The position numbers were made by a program, and so were the translations under genes. The notes beneath the pieces were generated by a model, which saw only the letters and a list, made by a program, of their open reading frames with translations, made no database searches and had not been told where the DNA came from. A stretch of DNA of 64,000 nt, taken from contig DERO01000032.1 in the NCBI GenBank assembly GCA_002360945.1, positions 1 to 64,000 on the forward strand, given 5' to 3'. Origin of the DNA: Leclercia adecarboxylata. Its GTDB lineage: Bacteria > Pseudomonadota > Gammaproteobacteria > Enterobacterales > Enterobacteriaceae. Positions 55,101-64,000 of the stretch are shown here, in pieces (position 1 is the first letter of the stretch; every line of letters begins with the position of its first letter).

Positions 55101-55187
55101 CGCCATTCTATTACTGGGGTTTTATCCAGCAATATTCCTGTTTAAATTCTGGATAACGCTTCGCAAAATTTTGACTACCGTGCGCGC

Positions 55188-55230
55188 GGTTCCCCCTCAC
55201 CCTAACCCTCTCCCTCAGGGAGAGGGAACC
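55188..55230. repeat. Intergenic palindromic repeat (REP-like)
   Basis: CCCTCTCCC-TCA-GGGAGAGGG (55206-55226) is a perfect 9-bp stem, preceded by CCCTCACCCTAA. This is a common enterobacterial intergenic palindrome. Confidence 0.75.
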
Positions 55231-55245
55231 GTCCGGCGCACCCAC

Positions 55246-55275
55246 GTAGGCCGGGTAAGCGCAGCGCCACCCGGC
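55246..55275. repeat. REP element
   Basis: GTAGGCCGGGTAAGCG followed by CAGCGCCACCCGGC is the classic imperfect REP palindrome (GCCGGGT/ACCCGGC ends) of enterobacteria. It lies between the C4 RNA region and the clpA terminator. Confidence 0.85.
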
Positions 55276-55285
55276 AAAAAGCAGG

Positions 55286-55318
55286 CATAAAAAAACCGGG
55301 CTTTCGCCCGGTTTTTAT
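55286..55318 (-). terminator. Terminator after clpA
   Basis: AAAAACCGGGC pairs with GCCCGGTTTTT around TTTC (about 55291-55315), just past the clpA stop. Confidence 0.9.
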
Positions 55319-55333
55319 CAACACTCAACAAGG

Positions 55334-57610
55334 TTAGTGAGCTGCTTCCGGCTTGTGCTTCGCCGCACTCTGGAAATCGTACGTCAGCTCGTTCTTCGCC
55401 TGGTCCAGCGCCACGGTCACCTGTCCGCCGTCCACCAGCGAACCAAATAGCAGCTCGTTAGCCAGCGGTTTTTTCAGGTTGTCCTGGATAACACGCGCCA
55501 TCGGACGCGCGCCCATCGCACGATCGTAGCCTTTCTCTGCCAGCCAGTCGCGGGCTTCCTGACTCACTTCCAGGGAGACCCCTTTCTGATCCAGCTGAAC
55601 CTGCAGCTCGACGATGAACTTATCCACCACCTGATGGATCACCTCAGTAGACAGGTGATCGAACCAGATAATGTTATCCAGACGGTTACGGAATTCCGGC
55701 GTAAAGACCTTCTTGATCTCTTCCATCGCATCGGTGCTGTTATCCTGGTGGATCAGGCCGATGGATTTACGCTCGGTCTCACGCACCCCGGCGTTGGTGG
55801 TCATCACCATCACCACGTTGCGGAAGTCCGCCTTGCGCCCGTTGTTATCGGTCAGCGTTCCGTTATCCATTACCTGCAGCAGCAGGTTAAAGACGTCCGG
55901 GTGCGCTTTCTCGATCTCATCGAGCAGCAGAACCGCGTGCGGATGCTTGATCACCGCGTCGGTGAGCAGGCCGCCCTGGTCAAAGCCCACGTAGCCCGGA
56001 GGCGCACCGATCAGACGACTGACGGTGTGACGCTCCATATACTCGGACATATCAAAGCGCAGCAGCTCAATGCCCAGCGCTTTGGAGAGCTGAACCGTTA
56101 CCTCGGTTTTCCCCACCCCGGTCGGGCCGGCGAACAGGAAGGAACCGACAGGTTTGTGCTCATGCCCCAGCCCGGCGCGGGCCATCTTGATGGCTTCGGT
56201 TAAAGCCTCAATGGCTTTATCCTGCCCGAAGACCAGCATTTTCAGGCGATCGCCGAGGTTTTTCAGCGTATCGCGGTCGCTCTGAGAGACGCTCTTCTCA
56301 GGAATACGCGCGATGCGGGCCACCACGGATTCGATATCCGCCACGTTGACCGTTTTCTTGCGTTTGCTGACCGGCATCAGACGCGCACGCGCGCCCGCTT
56401 CGTCGATCACGTCAATCGCTTTATCCGGCAGGTGACGATCGTTGATGTATTTCACCGCCAGCTCCACCGCCGCACGCACCGCTTTCGCGGTATAACGCAC
56501 GTCGTGGTGCGCTTCGTACTTCGGTTTCAGGCCGTTGATGATCTGCACAGTTTCTTCAACCGACGGTTCAGTAATATCGATTTTCTGGAAGCGACGCGCC
56601 AGGGCGCGGTCTTTTTCAAAAATATTGCTGAACTCCTGGTAGGTGGTCGAGCCAATCACCCGGATCTTGCCGCTGGAGAGCAGCGGTTTAATCAGGTTGG
56701 CCGCATCCACCTGGCCACCCGAGGCCGCACCGGCGCCGATGATGGTATGGATCTCGTCGATAAACAGGATGCTGTTGGTATCCTGCTCCAGCTGTTTCAG
56801 CAGCGCTTTGAAACGTTTTTCAAAATCACCGCGGTATTTGGTGCCCGCCAACAGGGAACCGATATCCAGCGAGTAGATGGTGCAATCGGCGATCACTTCC
56901 GGAACGTCGCCCTGCACAATGCGCCAGGCGAGCCCTTCGGCGATGGCGGTTTTACCGACGCCCGATTCCCCCACCAGCAGCGGGTTGTTCTTGCGGCGGC
57001 GGCACAGAACCTGAATCGCCCGTTCCAGCTCTTTTTCGCGGCCAATCAGCGGGTCAATACCGCCGACGCGGGCAAGCTGGTTAAGATTGGTGGTGAAGTT
57101 TTCCATACGTTCCTCCCCGCCTGCTTGCTCTTCGCTGTTGGCCTGATGGCCGGAATCCGATGCCTGATTCGGCTCGTCTTTGCGCGTTCCGTGAGAGATG
57201 AAGTTCACCACATCGAGGCGGCTGACTTCGTGTTTGCGCAGCAGATAGGCGGCTTGCGACTCCTGCTCGCTGAAGATGGCAACCAGCACGTTGGCACCGG
57301 TGACTTCGCTACGTCCGGAGGACTGGACGTGAAATACCGCACGCTGGAGTACACGCTGGAAGCTGAGCGTCGGCTGCGTGTCGCGCTCCTCTTCACTCAC
57401 GGGCAGTACAGGTGTGGTCTGTTCGATGAAGGCTTCAAGTTCCTGACGCAGCGCCACCAGGTCCACGGAGCAGGCTTCAAGCGCTTCGCGGGCGGATGGA
57501 TTGCTGAGCAGTGCAAGCAGCAAGTGCTCGACCGTCATAAACTCATGTCGGTGCTCACGCGCTCTGGCGAAAGCCATGTTTAAACTGAGTTCCAGTTCTT
57601 GATTGAGCAT
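55334..57610 (-). CDS. clpA: ATP-dependent Clp protease ATPase subunit ClpA
   Basis: AAA+ unfoldase that feeds ClpP. It has 758 residues. The N-domain (about 1-143) binds ClpS. Two AAA+ modules carry Walker [10 protein letters not shown] (about 214-222) and GPTGVGKTE (about 495-503). The ClpP-contacting loop follows in the second module. I chose the ATG at 57608-57610 ([21 protein letters not shown]), as in E. coli; an upstream in-frame start adds five residues. It lies 30 bp after clpS. Confidence 0.98.
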   Translation of the reverse strand: MLNQELELSLNMAFARAREHRHEFMTVEHLLLALLSNPSAREALEACSVDLVALRQELEAFIEQTTPVLPVSEEERDTQPTLSFQRVLQRAVFHVQSSGRSEVTGANVLVAIFSEQESQAAYLLRKHEVSRLDVVNFISHGTRKDEPNQASDSGHQANSEEQAGGEERMENFTTNLNQLARVGGIDPLIGREKELERAIQVLCRRRKNNPLLVGESGVGKTAIAEGLAWRIVQGDVPEVIADCTIYSLDIGSLLAGTKYRGDFEKRFKALLKQLEQDTNSILFIDEIHTIIGAGAASGGQVDAANLIKPLLSSGKIRVIGSTTYQEFSNIFEKDRALARRFQKIDITEPSVEETVQIINGLKPKYEAHHDVRYTAKAVRAAVELAVKYINDRHLPDKAIDVIDEAGARARLMPVSKRKKTVNVADIESVVARIARIPEKSVSQSDRDTLKNLGDRLKMLVFGQDKAIEALTEAIKMARAGLGHEHKPVGSFLFAGPTGVGKTEVTVQLSKALGIELLRFDMSEYMERHTVSRLIGAPPGYVGFDQGGLLTDAVIKHPHAVLLLDEIEKAHPDVFNLLLQVMDNGTLTDNNGRKADFRNVVMVMTTNAGVRETERKSIGLIHQDNSTDAMEEIKKVFTPEFRNRLDNIIWFDHLSTEVIHQVVDKFIVELQVQLDQKGVSLEVSQEARDWLAEKGYDRAMGARPMARVIQDNLKKPLANELLFGSLVDGGQVTVALDQAKNELTYDFQSAAKHKPEAAH

Positions 57611-57640
57611 AGGCACCTCCCCCAATTTTCATTGCCTTAT

Positions 57641-57961
57641 TCAGGCTTTTTCCAGCGTACACAGCAACGGATGCTCGTTCTCCCTCGCATACTGGTTCAC
57701 CATCGCCACCTTCGTCTCTGCGACTTCTGCAGTAAAAACACCGCAGATGGCTTTGCCATGATAGTGAACGGTAAGCATCAGTTGCGTTGCACGTTCTACA
57801 TCATAAGAAAAGAACTTTTGTAGCACGTCAATAACAAATTCCATCGGCGTGTAGTCATCGTTCATTAACATAACTTTATACATAGATGGCGGTTTTAGCG
57901 CGTCGCGCACTTTATCTTCCGCCAGCTTGTCGAAATCGAGCCAGTCGTTCGTCTTACCCAT
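57641..57961 (-). CDS. clpS: ClpS, N-degron adaptor of ClpA
   Basis: 106-residue adaptor that binds N-terminal Leu, Phe, Tyr or Trp and delivers such proteins to ClpAP. The conserved [10 protein letters not shown] block (about 34-43) and the substrate-pocket helix are present. It is the first gene of clpSA. Aat, which creates N-degrons, is encoded at 47.5-48.2 kb. Confidence 0.98.
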   Translation of the reverse strand: MGKTNDWLDFDKLAEDKVRDALKPPSMYKVMLMNDDYTPMEFVIDVLQKFFSYDVERATQLMLTVHYHGKAICGVFTAEVAETKVAMVNQYARENEHPLLCTLEKA

Positions 57962-58282
57962 TGTCAGTCGTCATCTTCGTTTACGGTCTCCGGTCGCGGT
58001 TCTGATGCTGACAGGAGGCTATACATAACCTGAATCTACCTCAGATGTCAGATAACTCACATCTATTATTGCCATCCGCGATGTCTGTCACAATACCCAT
58101 CAATAGCGTTAACTGCTTCAAATTTTGACGCATTTTTACCCTCACTTCCCCGGCAAATGCTTGACGCTGCCTTTGGTTTATCTAAATTGTACAGGCGTGA
58201 GTTGGCGAGGTTTTGAACAGCCCCCACTTCACCACCGGTTCATTACATCTAACTCAATAAGATTTACGAAGGATGTCGAAGC
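57962..58282 (+). promoter_or_regulatory. clpS-cspD divergent region with cspD promoter
   Basis: 321 bp without a gene. TTGACG (58161-58166) and TAAATT (58183-58188), spaced 16 bp, form a plausible sigma-70 promoter for cspD and would give a leader of about 90 nt. The clpS promoter must lie in the first 150 bp, but I cannot place it. Confidence 0.5.
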
Positions 58283-58504
58283 ATGGAAACGGGTACAGTT
58301 AAATGGTTCAACAACGCCAAAGGGTTTGGTTTTATCTGCCCAGAAGGCGGCGGCGAAGACATCTTCGCGCATTACTCCACCATTCAGATGGATGGTTACA
58401 GAACGCTGAAAGCCGGACAAGCCGTTCGGTTCGATGTACACCTCGGGCCAAAAGGCAATCATGCCAGCGTTATTGTGCCCGTCGAAGCAGAAGTGGTGGC
58501 ATAG
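58283..58504 (+). CDS. cspD: Cold shock-like protein CspD
   Basis: 73-residue cold-shock-domain protein. In E. coli, CspD is not cold-induced: it accumulates in stationary phase, binds single-stranded DNA, blocks replication and acts as a toxin. The RNP1 motif KGFGFI (13-18) and RNP2-like DIFAHY (26-31) are present. AAGGATG lies upstream of the ATG. It is divergent from clpSA, and Lon and ClpXP degradation are known for the family. Confidence 0.97.
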   Translation: METGTVKWFNNAKGFGFICPEGGGEDIFAHYSTIQMDGYRTLKAGQAVRFDVHLGPKGNHASVIVPVEAEVVA

Positions 58505-58533
58505 CCCTCTGTTTCATTGTGTACACCCCGCAC

Positions 58534-58568
58534 TCAAAATGCCAGCCCGATGCGCTGGCATTTTTATT
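58534..58568. terminator. Terminator between cspD and macB
   Basis: AATGCCAGC (58538-58546) pairs with GCTGGCATT (58554-58562), with A-tract before and T-tract after. It serves both convergent genes. Confidence 0.9.
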
Positions 58569-58583
58569 TGTGGGCCAACAGAT

Positions 58584-60524
58584 TTACTCCCGGGCTAACG
58601 CATCCACCGGATCCAGTCGCGCGGCATTTCTTGCCGGCAGCCAACCAAACAGTACCCCGGTAAAGGTAGAACAAAGGAAGGCGGTTAACAGCGCCATCGG
58701 TGAAAAACCAATTTCCCAGCCGGGTAAAAACAGCTGCAACGTAAAGGCGATGAGCAGGGAGAGCGTAATCCCCAGCGCGCCGCCCACCAGACAGACCAGC
58801 ACCGCCTCAATTAAAAACTGCTGCAGCACGTCGCTGGCCCGGGCACCCACCGCCATACGAATGCCGATTTCGCGCGTACGCTCCGTCACCGACACCAGCA
58901 TGATGTTCATCACCCCAATCCCCCCGACCAGCAGGGAGATAATCGCCACCAGCGTGAGGAAGAGCTGTAGAGTACGTGTGGTCTTTTCCGCCGTTTTCAA
59001 GAGCCCGTCCATGTTCCACGTGAAGAAATCTTTCTTCCCGTGGCGCAGGGTCAGCAGACGTTCGATCTGTTGTTCCGCCTGGGCGCTGTCGTAGCCCTCT
59101 TTCACCCGGACGGTGATCGAGTTCAGCCATGACTGCCCCATAATGCGCCCGGAGATGGTGGTGTACGGCAGCCAGACGCGCAAAATCTTGCTGCTGCCAA
59201 ACATCGATTGCTTCTCCTCCGCCACGCCGATCACCGTCGCGGGCATATTGCCCACCAGCACGATCTCGCCCACCACCTTCGCTTTATTGGGGAACAGCTG
59301 TCGCCGGGAGTTGGCATCCAGCACCACCACCTGCGCCCGGCCCGCCAGCTGTTCGGCGTTAAAGGTGGCACCTTCGCTGAAGGTCATGCCGTAAACGTTG
59401 AAATAGTCCCCGCTGACGCCGTTAGCGCTGGCGGCAACGTCAACATTGCCCACGCGCAGACGGAGGTTCTGCGAAACAGCAGGCGTGGCGGAGTTGACCC
59501 ACGGCTGCTTCTGAATCGCTGCCAGATCGTCATACTTCAGCGCCTGCTGAAACTGCGGCTCATCGTCGCCAAAATCCTTGCCGGGATAGACGTCGATGGT
59601 GTTGGTGCCGATGGAACGAATATCCGACAGCACCAGCTGTTTGGCGGCATCGCCCACCACCACGATGGATACCACCGAGGCGATACCGATGATGATCCCG
59701 AGCATGGTCAACAGGGTGCGCATCTTGTTGGCGGCCATCGCCAGCCAGGCCATGGTCAGCGCCTCGCGAAAACTGCTGGCGAACTGCCGCCAGCCGGACG
59801 GCGGAGGCAGTGCCACTTCCTGTCTGCGGGTAGTGTTAGTCGTGGCGGGCGGATTGCTGACCAGCTCGCCGTCGTGGATCTCCACGATCCGCCCGGCCTG
59901 GGAAGCCACCTGCGGGTCGTGGGTGACGATGATCACCGTATGCCCCTGATCCCGCAGCTGGTGCAGGATCGCCATCACCTCTTCTCCGGAGTGGCTGTCC
60001 AGCGCCCCGGTGGGTTCATCGGCAAGGATCACCTGCCCGCCGTTCATCAACGCCCGGGCGATACTCACCCGCTGCTGCTGGCCCCCGGAGAGCTGTGAAG
60101 GCTGGTAATCGACCCGCTCCCCCAGCCCCAGCCGGGTAAGCAGCGCCTGGGCCCGCTCAAGGCGCTTTTTGCGCTCCACGCCGGCATAGACCGCCGGTAC
60201 TTCGACGTTCTGCGCCGCGCTGAGGTGCGAGAGCAGATGGTAACGCTGGAAGATAAAGCCAAAATGTTCCCGCCGCAGTTTGGCCAGCGCATCGCTGTCC
60301 AGGGTGGCGACGTCGGTGCCTGCCACGCGGTAGGTGCCGCTGGTGGGCTTATCCAGACAGCCGAGAATGTTCATTAGCGTCGATTTACCGGAACCCGATG
60401 CCCCGACAATCGCCACCATCTCTCCGGCCTCAACCCGCAGGGTGATGCCCTTCAGCACCTCCACCGGCCCGTCGCCGGAGGGATAGCTCCGGCGGATATC
60501 ATTCAGCTCCAGCAGGGCCGTCAT
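58584..60524 (-). CDS. macB: MacB, ABC-type macrolide/enterotoxin exporter
   Basis: Mechanotransmitting ABC transporter of the MacAB-TolC pump. It has 646 residues (648 in E. coli). The N-terminal ATPase has Walker [10 protein letters not shown] (41-49), signature [15 protein letters not shown] and Walker [13 protein letters not shown]. The first membrane helix (about 270-295), a large periplasmic domain and three C-terminal helices follow. It overlaps macA by 4 bp (ATGA). Confidence 0.98.
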   Translation of the reverse strand: MTALLELNDIRRSYPSGDGPVEVLKGITLRVEAGEMVAIVGASGSGKSTLMNILGCLDKPTSGTYRVAGTDVATLDSDALAKLRREHFGFIFQRYHLLSHLSAAQNVEVPAVYAGVERKKRLERAQALLTRLGLGERVDYQPSQLSGGQQQRVSIARALMNGGQVILADEPTGALDSHSGEEVMAILHQLRDQGHTVIIVTHDPQVASQAGRIVEIHDGELVSNPPATTNTTRRQEVALPPPSGWRQFASSFREALTMAWLAMAANKMRTLLTMLGIIIGIASVVSIVVVGDAAKQLVLSDIRSIGTNTIDVYPGKDFGDDEPQFQQALKYDDLAAIQKQPWVNSATPAVSQNLRLRVGNVDVAASANGVSGDYFNVYGMTFSEGATFNAEQLAGRAQVVVLDANSRRQLFPNKAKVVGEIVLVGNMPATVIGVAEEKQSMFGSSKILRVWLPYTTISGRIMGQSWLNSITVRVKEGYDSAQAEQQIERLLTLRHGKKDFFTWNMDGLLKTAEKTTRTLQLFLTLVAIISLLVGGIGVMNIMLVSVTERTREIGIRMAVGARASDVLQQFLIEAVLVCLVGGALGITLSLLIAFTLQLFLPGWEIGFSPMALLTAFLCSTFTGVLFGWLPARNAARLDPVDALARE

Positions 60525-61636
60525 TTGGCCGCCCCGGGCTGGCTCTCGCTGATGACGACTTCTTCACCCTCTTCCAGCCCCTTCACCACCACCACGTCGG
60601 TGTCGTTGCGCGAGCCGAGGCTTACCTCACGCTCGCGGGTCTCGCCGTTACGCAGCACCTTCACGTTGTAGCGGTTGTCGCCTACCGGTTCACCCAGCGC
60701 CGCCAGCGGAATAGTCAGCACGTTTTTCTCCCCGGCCAGCTGGATATGCACCTGAGCGGTCATGTCCAGGCGCAGCACTCCCTGCGGGTTAGGGACTTCA
60801 AATCGGGCGTGATAGAAGATGGCGTCGTTGACCTTCTCCGGCGTCGGGAGAATATCTTTCAGCACCCCTTCATAGCGGGTCTGGGGATCGCCCAGCACGG
60901 TAAACCAGGCTTTTTGCCCCGGCTTAAGGTGGATCACATCCGCCTCCGAGACCTGAGCTTTCACCAGCATGGTGCCCATATCTGCCAGAGTCAGGATGTT
61001 TGGCGCCTGCTGGGCCGCAATCACCGTCTGCCCCTGCAGAGTGGTAATTTGCGTCACTTCTCCGGCCATCGGCGCGACGATACGGGTGTAGTCGAGGTTG
61101 GTTTTGGCGCTGTCCAGCGAGGCCTGATTGCGTTTGATCTGCGCGTCGATGGTGCCGATCTGCGCCTGTTTGACCGCCAGTTCGGTCACCGAGGTATCCA
61201 GATCCTGCTGCGAGATCGCCTGGGTGGTGGCCAGCTGCCGCTGGCGGTTCAGGGTCACCTGAGCCAGCTTACGCTCCGCTTCGGCCTGGCTGCGCTGGGC
61301 GCGCAGCTCCATCAGAGTCGCCTCCACCTCTTTGATCTGGTTTTCGGCCTGCTCCGGGTCAATAACCCCCAGCAACTGCCCTTTTTTCACCTTATCGCCA
61401 ATCTCCACCGACAGCGTTTTCAGCTGCCCGCTGACCTGCGCTCCCACGTCCACCTTGCGCAGCGCATCCAGCTTGCCGGTGGCGAGCACGTTTTGCTGCA
61501 GCTCGCCCGGACGGACAATCAGCGTCTGATAGTGTGGTACCGGCGCGTTAAGCACCCGCCACAGCCAGAATCCAGCCACCAGTACAATCAGCACCAGCAG
61601 CAGAAACAGCTTCCTGCGTTTTCCCTTAAAGTTCAT
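60521..61636 (-). CDS. macA: MacA, periplasmic adaptor of MacAB-TolC
   Basis: Membrane fusion protein that links MacB to TolC. It has 371 residues. An N-terminal anchor helix (about 10-28) is followed by lipoyl half-motifs flanking an alpha-hairpin coiled coil (about 90-200) with TolC-binding tip, then beta-barrel and membrane-proximal domains. It overlaps macB, and transcription starts in the gap shared with ybjX. Confidence 0.97.
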   Translation of the reverse strand: MNFKGKRRKLFLLLVLIVLVAGFWLWRVLNAPVPHYQTLIVRPGELQQNVLATGKLDALRKVDVGAQVSGQLKTLSVEIGDKVKKGQLLGVIDPEQAENQIKEVEATLMELRAQRSQAEAERKLAQVTLNRQRQLATTQAISQQDLDTSVTELAVKQAQIGTIDAQIKRNQASLDSAKTNLDYTRIVAPMAGEVTQITTLQGQTVIAAQQAPNILTLADMGTMLVKAQVSEADVIHLKPGQKAWFTVLGDPQTRYEGVLKDILPTPEKVNDAIFYHARFEVPNPQGVLRLDMTAQVHIQLAGEKNVLTIPLAALGEPVGDNRYNVKVLRNGETREREVSLGSRNDTDVVVVKGLEEGEEVVISESQPGAAK

Positions 61637-61683
61637 AAATATTCCAAATAGCTATTCTGGCTTACATAACTGTTGATTCTAAC

Positions 61684-61747
61684 TAAACCGTTCCTCAACG
61701 AAACCCCTGCTTTCCAGGATGGTTGAAAATCGTTGAGGAGAGGTTGA
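61684..61747. promoter_or_regulatory. PhoP-box-like hexamer pairs between macA and ybjX
   Basis: Two imperfect direct hexamer repeats with 5-bp spacers occur. The minus strand has GTTGA-N6-GTTTA (61684-61699). The plus strand has CGTTGA-N5-GGTTGA (61731-61747), placed 11 bp before TGAAAT (61759-61764), a possible ybjX -10. They resemble the PhoP consensus (T/G)GTTTA-N5-(T/G)GTTTA with G for T in some positions. Confidence 0.35.
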
Positions 61748-61796
61748 TAAAGCCCCTGCTGAAATGACGATCTGGCAACAAGACCGGAAAATTATT

Positions 61797-62753
61797 ATGT
61801 CATCCATCGCAGAGTCATCTTATACCCATCAGCCACAACCCAAATCGGGCTGGCAGCTGTTTCAACGTCTGGCCTCCGGGACGTTAACCCCGGGACTTGC
61901 CTGGCGCAACCCGGCCTACCGCCGCAAGTTTATGTTGCGATCGCTGATGACGCCATTCAGCACCGCCCGCCTGCTGTCGAACCTGGCACAACAGCCGCAG
62001 TTGCTACAGCTGTTACAGGTTCAGCCGGGGCTGCCCTGCCGCCTGCATCGCCCGTGGTTGTCCGTTGCCATCAACCGCCAGCAAACCCTGCAGGCGCTGA
62101 GCTGGCACTATCAGACCATGCAGCGCCAGCTCCCGGCCGCCCTGATGAACGGCTATCTCTCCCGGGAAGGGGTGACGTTACTGACCCTGACCGGCAAAGA
62201 CGATCGGCAGTTTACCCTGCGCCTGTGCGCCGATGCGTTTCTGGATAAAGAGGGTGAAGCCACGCTGGCCTTTTGCGACGCCGACCAGACGGTGCTGGGG
62301 GAGATAACCTTCACGCTGTGCCAGATGAACGGCACCGCGACGCTGTTCATCGGCGGGATGCAGGGAGCCAAAGCCTTTGTGCCGCACGAGGCGATCCAGA
62401 GCGCGACCAAAGCCTGTCACGGCCTGTTCCCGAAACGCCTGCTGGTGGAAGCCGCCATGACGCTGGGCGGTGCCCTGGCCGTGGAGCAGATCGTAGCGGT
62501 CAGCAACAGCACGCACATCTACCGCAGCTGGCGCTATCGCAAGAAAAAAGAGGGCAAACTGCTGGCGGATTACGACAGCTTCTGGGCGTCGCTCGGCGGC
62601 GAGCGCACCGACGAGGGCAACTACCGTCTGCCGCTGGTGATGACGCGTAAACCGATGGAGGAAATCGCCAGCAAAAAGCGCGCCGAATACCGCCGCCGCT
62701 TTGCCCTGCTGGACAGCCTGATTGAGCAAGTCAACCAGGCCACCCGCCGTTAA
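61797..62753 (+). CDS. ybjX: YbjX, DUF535 (VirK-like) protein
   Basis: 318 residues, homologous to E. coli YbjX and Salmonella VirK/YbjX, which are PhoPQ-regulated and linked to antimicrobial peptide resistance and virulence. Molecular function is unknown. DUF535 blocks are well kept: TLFIGGMQGAKAFVPHEAIQSATKACHGLFPKR in the middle and PMEEIASKKRAEYRRR near the end. The N-terminal half is much less like E. coli. I chose the ATG at 61797 (MSSIAES); one at 61764 is in frame but would leave no room for a leader if the PhoP-like promoter is real. It ends in a 4-bp overlap with ybjD. Confidence 0.88.
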   Translation: MSSIAESSYTHQPQPKSGWQLFQRLASGTLTPGLAWRNPAYRRKFMLRSLMTPFSTARLLSNLAQQPQLLQLLQVQPGLPCRLHRPWLSVAINRQQTLQALSWHYQTMQRQLPAALMNGYLSREGVTLLTLTGKDDRQFTLRLCADAFLDKEGEATLAFCDADQTVLGEITFTLCQMNGTATLFIGGMQGAKAFVPHEAIQSATKACHGLFPKRLLVEAAMTLGGALAVEQIVAVSNSTHIYRSWRYRKKKEGKLLADYDSFWASLGGERTDEGNYRLPLVMTRKPMEEIASKKRAEYRRRFALLDSLIEQVNQATRR

Positions 62754-64000
62754 TCGGCTCTCCCGCGCGCCAGCCACAGCACGCGGGAGAACATTTTCCG
62801 CAACAGGGTCGGCACCGCTTCAACCCCGCGCCGCCCGGCCTCCATTGCCACCTCAATGGCCAGATCCGGCTTCGAGGAGCGGTGAATGGCTTTCACGATC
62901 ACCCGCCGCATGTTCATTGGAATATCGTCGGGCACCATCGCCACCCGGTGAAAGACGTCCGAGAAGCCCTGGCGGTACATGAAGTGCTCCATGTCCATGG
63001 CGGGCAGCGCCGTCAGATGCTCGCGCTCCTCTTCCCGGTCGTTGTTGATCAGCCCGCGCACGGTGGCAGCATATTTTTTGCCCGCCTCGTCGCCGTCCAC
63101 CAGCACGTGCCACTCGATGCCCATCCGCCGGGCAAATTTGATCAGCGGTTTTAAGCCCGACTGGGCAAACTCAATCACCTTGATCCCCTCGGCATCAAAG
63201 TGGTGGCCGCACTGGCGGGCCAGTTCGTTAATCACCCAGGTTTCGGTCTCCCCTTCCACCAGCAGCCAGCAGCGGGCAAACAGGGAGGAGGCGCGATTAA
63301 AGCGAATATGGAAGGCGATCCGGCGGCTGTCTTCGGCATTCATGCCCCCTGGCCCGAGACGGAAGGCCGTCACGCGCGACGATTCTCGCACCAGGCGACA
63401 GACGTGTTCCACCGGGGTTAACGACAGCAATTCGCCGGAGTTGGTGGTGGTGATGCGCTGCAAAGGCAGCAGATTCAGCAGGTGCCACGCCACCGAGAGC
63501 ATAATCGGGTGCAGGCGCGTCTCGGGATCTTCCACCAGCAGCAGCGGGCGAGCATCCCGGTCAAGCCGGACGGTGCCTTTGGCCTGCAGCAGCGTCGAGA
63601 AGAGCCCCAGCAGGATCACCCGGTGCGAACGGCCGCCGGGCTTGTCGATCATCCGGTTGATGATGTCGAGATAGCGCCAGCTGCGCTGTTCATCGTGGGA
63701 TCGCCGCCGCATTAGCCGGTTGCGGACCGGCGAGGTGCCCTGCTCGGTAAAGTAGTGCTCCAGCAGCTGCACCATCGCCGACAGCCCCTGGCGGATCTGG
63801 CCGTCGGTTAAGTTTTGCGGGCGGGCCACCAGTTCCCGCGCCAGATAATCCAGCTCGCGGGCGGTGACTTCCACGTCGGGCATATTGGGCACCGTGCCGT
63901 TGCGGATCCGCCGCATAAAACGGGCGTCACGCAGGCGCAGCACCGGCATCAGGCGCACCAGATGGCGCGCCCGCTCGTCGATATCCGCCAGCGGCAGAGG
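62750..64000 (-). CDS. ybjD: YbjD, OLD-family ATPase/TOPRIM nuclease, 5' end cut by window
   Basis: C-terminal about 416 residues of a roughly 550-residue OLD (overcoming lysogenization defect) class protein. The frame is open to the window edge, and the N-terminal Walker A is outside. Visible are the ABC-type LLLVEDPETRLHP Walker B block, the TOPRIM motif LLVEGETETWVINEL, and the second TOPRIM acidic motif LVDGDEAGK. The family has an ATPase head and a metal-dependent nuclease; E. coli YbjD's role is unknown. It converges on ybjX with the TTAA bases shared by both stops. Confidence 0.95.
   Translation of the reverse strand, partial: PLPLADIDERARHLVRLMPVLRLRDARFMRRIRNGTVPNMPDVEVTARELDYLARELVARPQNLTDGQIRQGLSAMVQLLEHYFTEQGTSPVRNRLMRRRSHDEQRSWRYLDIINRMIDKPGGRSHRVILLGLFSTLLQAKGTVRLDRDARPLLLVEDPETRLHPIMLSVAWHLLNLLPLQRITTTNSGELLSLTPVEHVCRLVRESSRVTAFRLGPGGMNAEDSRRIAFHIRFNRASSLFARCWLLVEGETETWVINELARQCGHHFDAEGIKVIEFAQSGLKPLIKFARRMGIEWHVLVDGDEAGKKYAATVRGLINNDREEEREHLTALPAMDMEHFMYRQGFSDVFHRVAMVPDDIPMNMRRVIVKAIHRSSKPDLAIEVAMEAGRRGVEAVPTLLRKMFSRVLWLARGRAD

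Noticed and set aside
62750..64000. OLD-family ybjD as an anti-phage (Gabija-like) system
   Set aside because: It matches chromosomal E. coli YbjD in the same locus, with no adjacent UvrD-like helicase; upstream context is outside the window.

Overview
The window is a chromosomal stretch from a member of the Enterobacteriaceae. Its backbone follows E. coli K-12 gene order from mukB to ybjD (about 20 min on the K-12 map). Protein lengths mostly equal the K-12 ones, and the differences (a CigR-like gene, a rhamnosidase-type sugar locus, no ycaL or ycaC) suggest the Enterobacter/Leclercia/Lelliottia side of the family. The genus is an inference. No insertion sequence, rRNA, tRNA, CRISPR array or intact prophage was seen. 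Two genes are cut by the window edges: mukB (3' part missing) and ybjD (5' part missing).

Layout. 1-8.7 kb: the condensin operon cmoM-mukF-mukE-mukB, with elyC divergent from it, then ycbJ, kdsB and ycaR. 8.8-15.1 kb: ycaQ, lpxK, msbA and comEC/ycaI (DNA crosslink repair, lipid A synthesis and flipping). 15.3-20.8 kb: ihfB, rpsA, cmk, aroA and serC. 21-28.1 kb: ycaP, ycaO and the anaerobic formate module focA-pflB-pflA, with a readable FNR-type promoter. 28.1-34.1 kb: a CigR/RcnB-like secreted protein, the MFS transporter ycaD and the DMSO reductase operon dmsABC. 34.3-42.4 kb: serS, rarA, lolA, ftsK (with a LexA box) and lrp. 42.9-48.7 kb: trxB, cydDC, aat and infA. 55.3-64 kb: clpA, clpS, cspD, macB, macA, ybjX and ybjD.

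The accessory part lies between infA and clpA (48.8-55.3 kb). In K-12 this interval holds essentially only the tRNA-Ser gene serW; here no tRNA gene is visible. Instead there is (a) a three-gene operon encoding an intracellular short GH78-like (alpha-L-rhamnosidase type) hydrolase, a GPH-family symporter and a LamB/ScrY-type porin with an N-terminal coiled coil, with a divergent AraC-family regulator: a self-contained glycoside uptake and hydrolysis locus; and (b) a small unrecognised gene preceded by what looks like a phage-type C4 antisense RNA. Two 8-nt segments of this RNA are exactly complementary to two segments just upstream of the gene. REP-like palindromes follow.

Functional links: aat, clpS and clpA form the N-degron pathway; focA/pflB/pflA and dmsABC are anaerobic modules; lpxK/msbA, lolA and macAB serve the envelope; mukBEF and ftsK serve chromosome segregation. 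Apart from the infA-clpA island, the window is ordinary conserved core.
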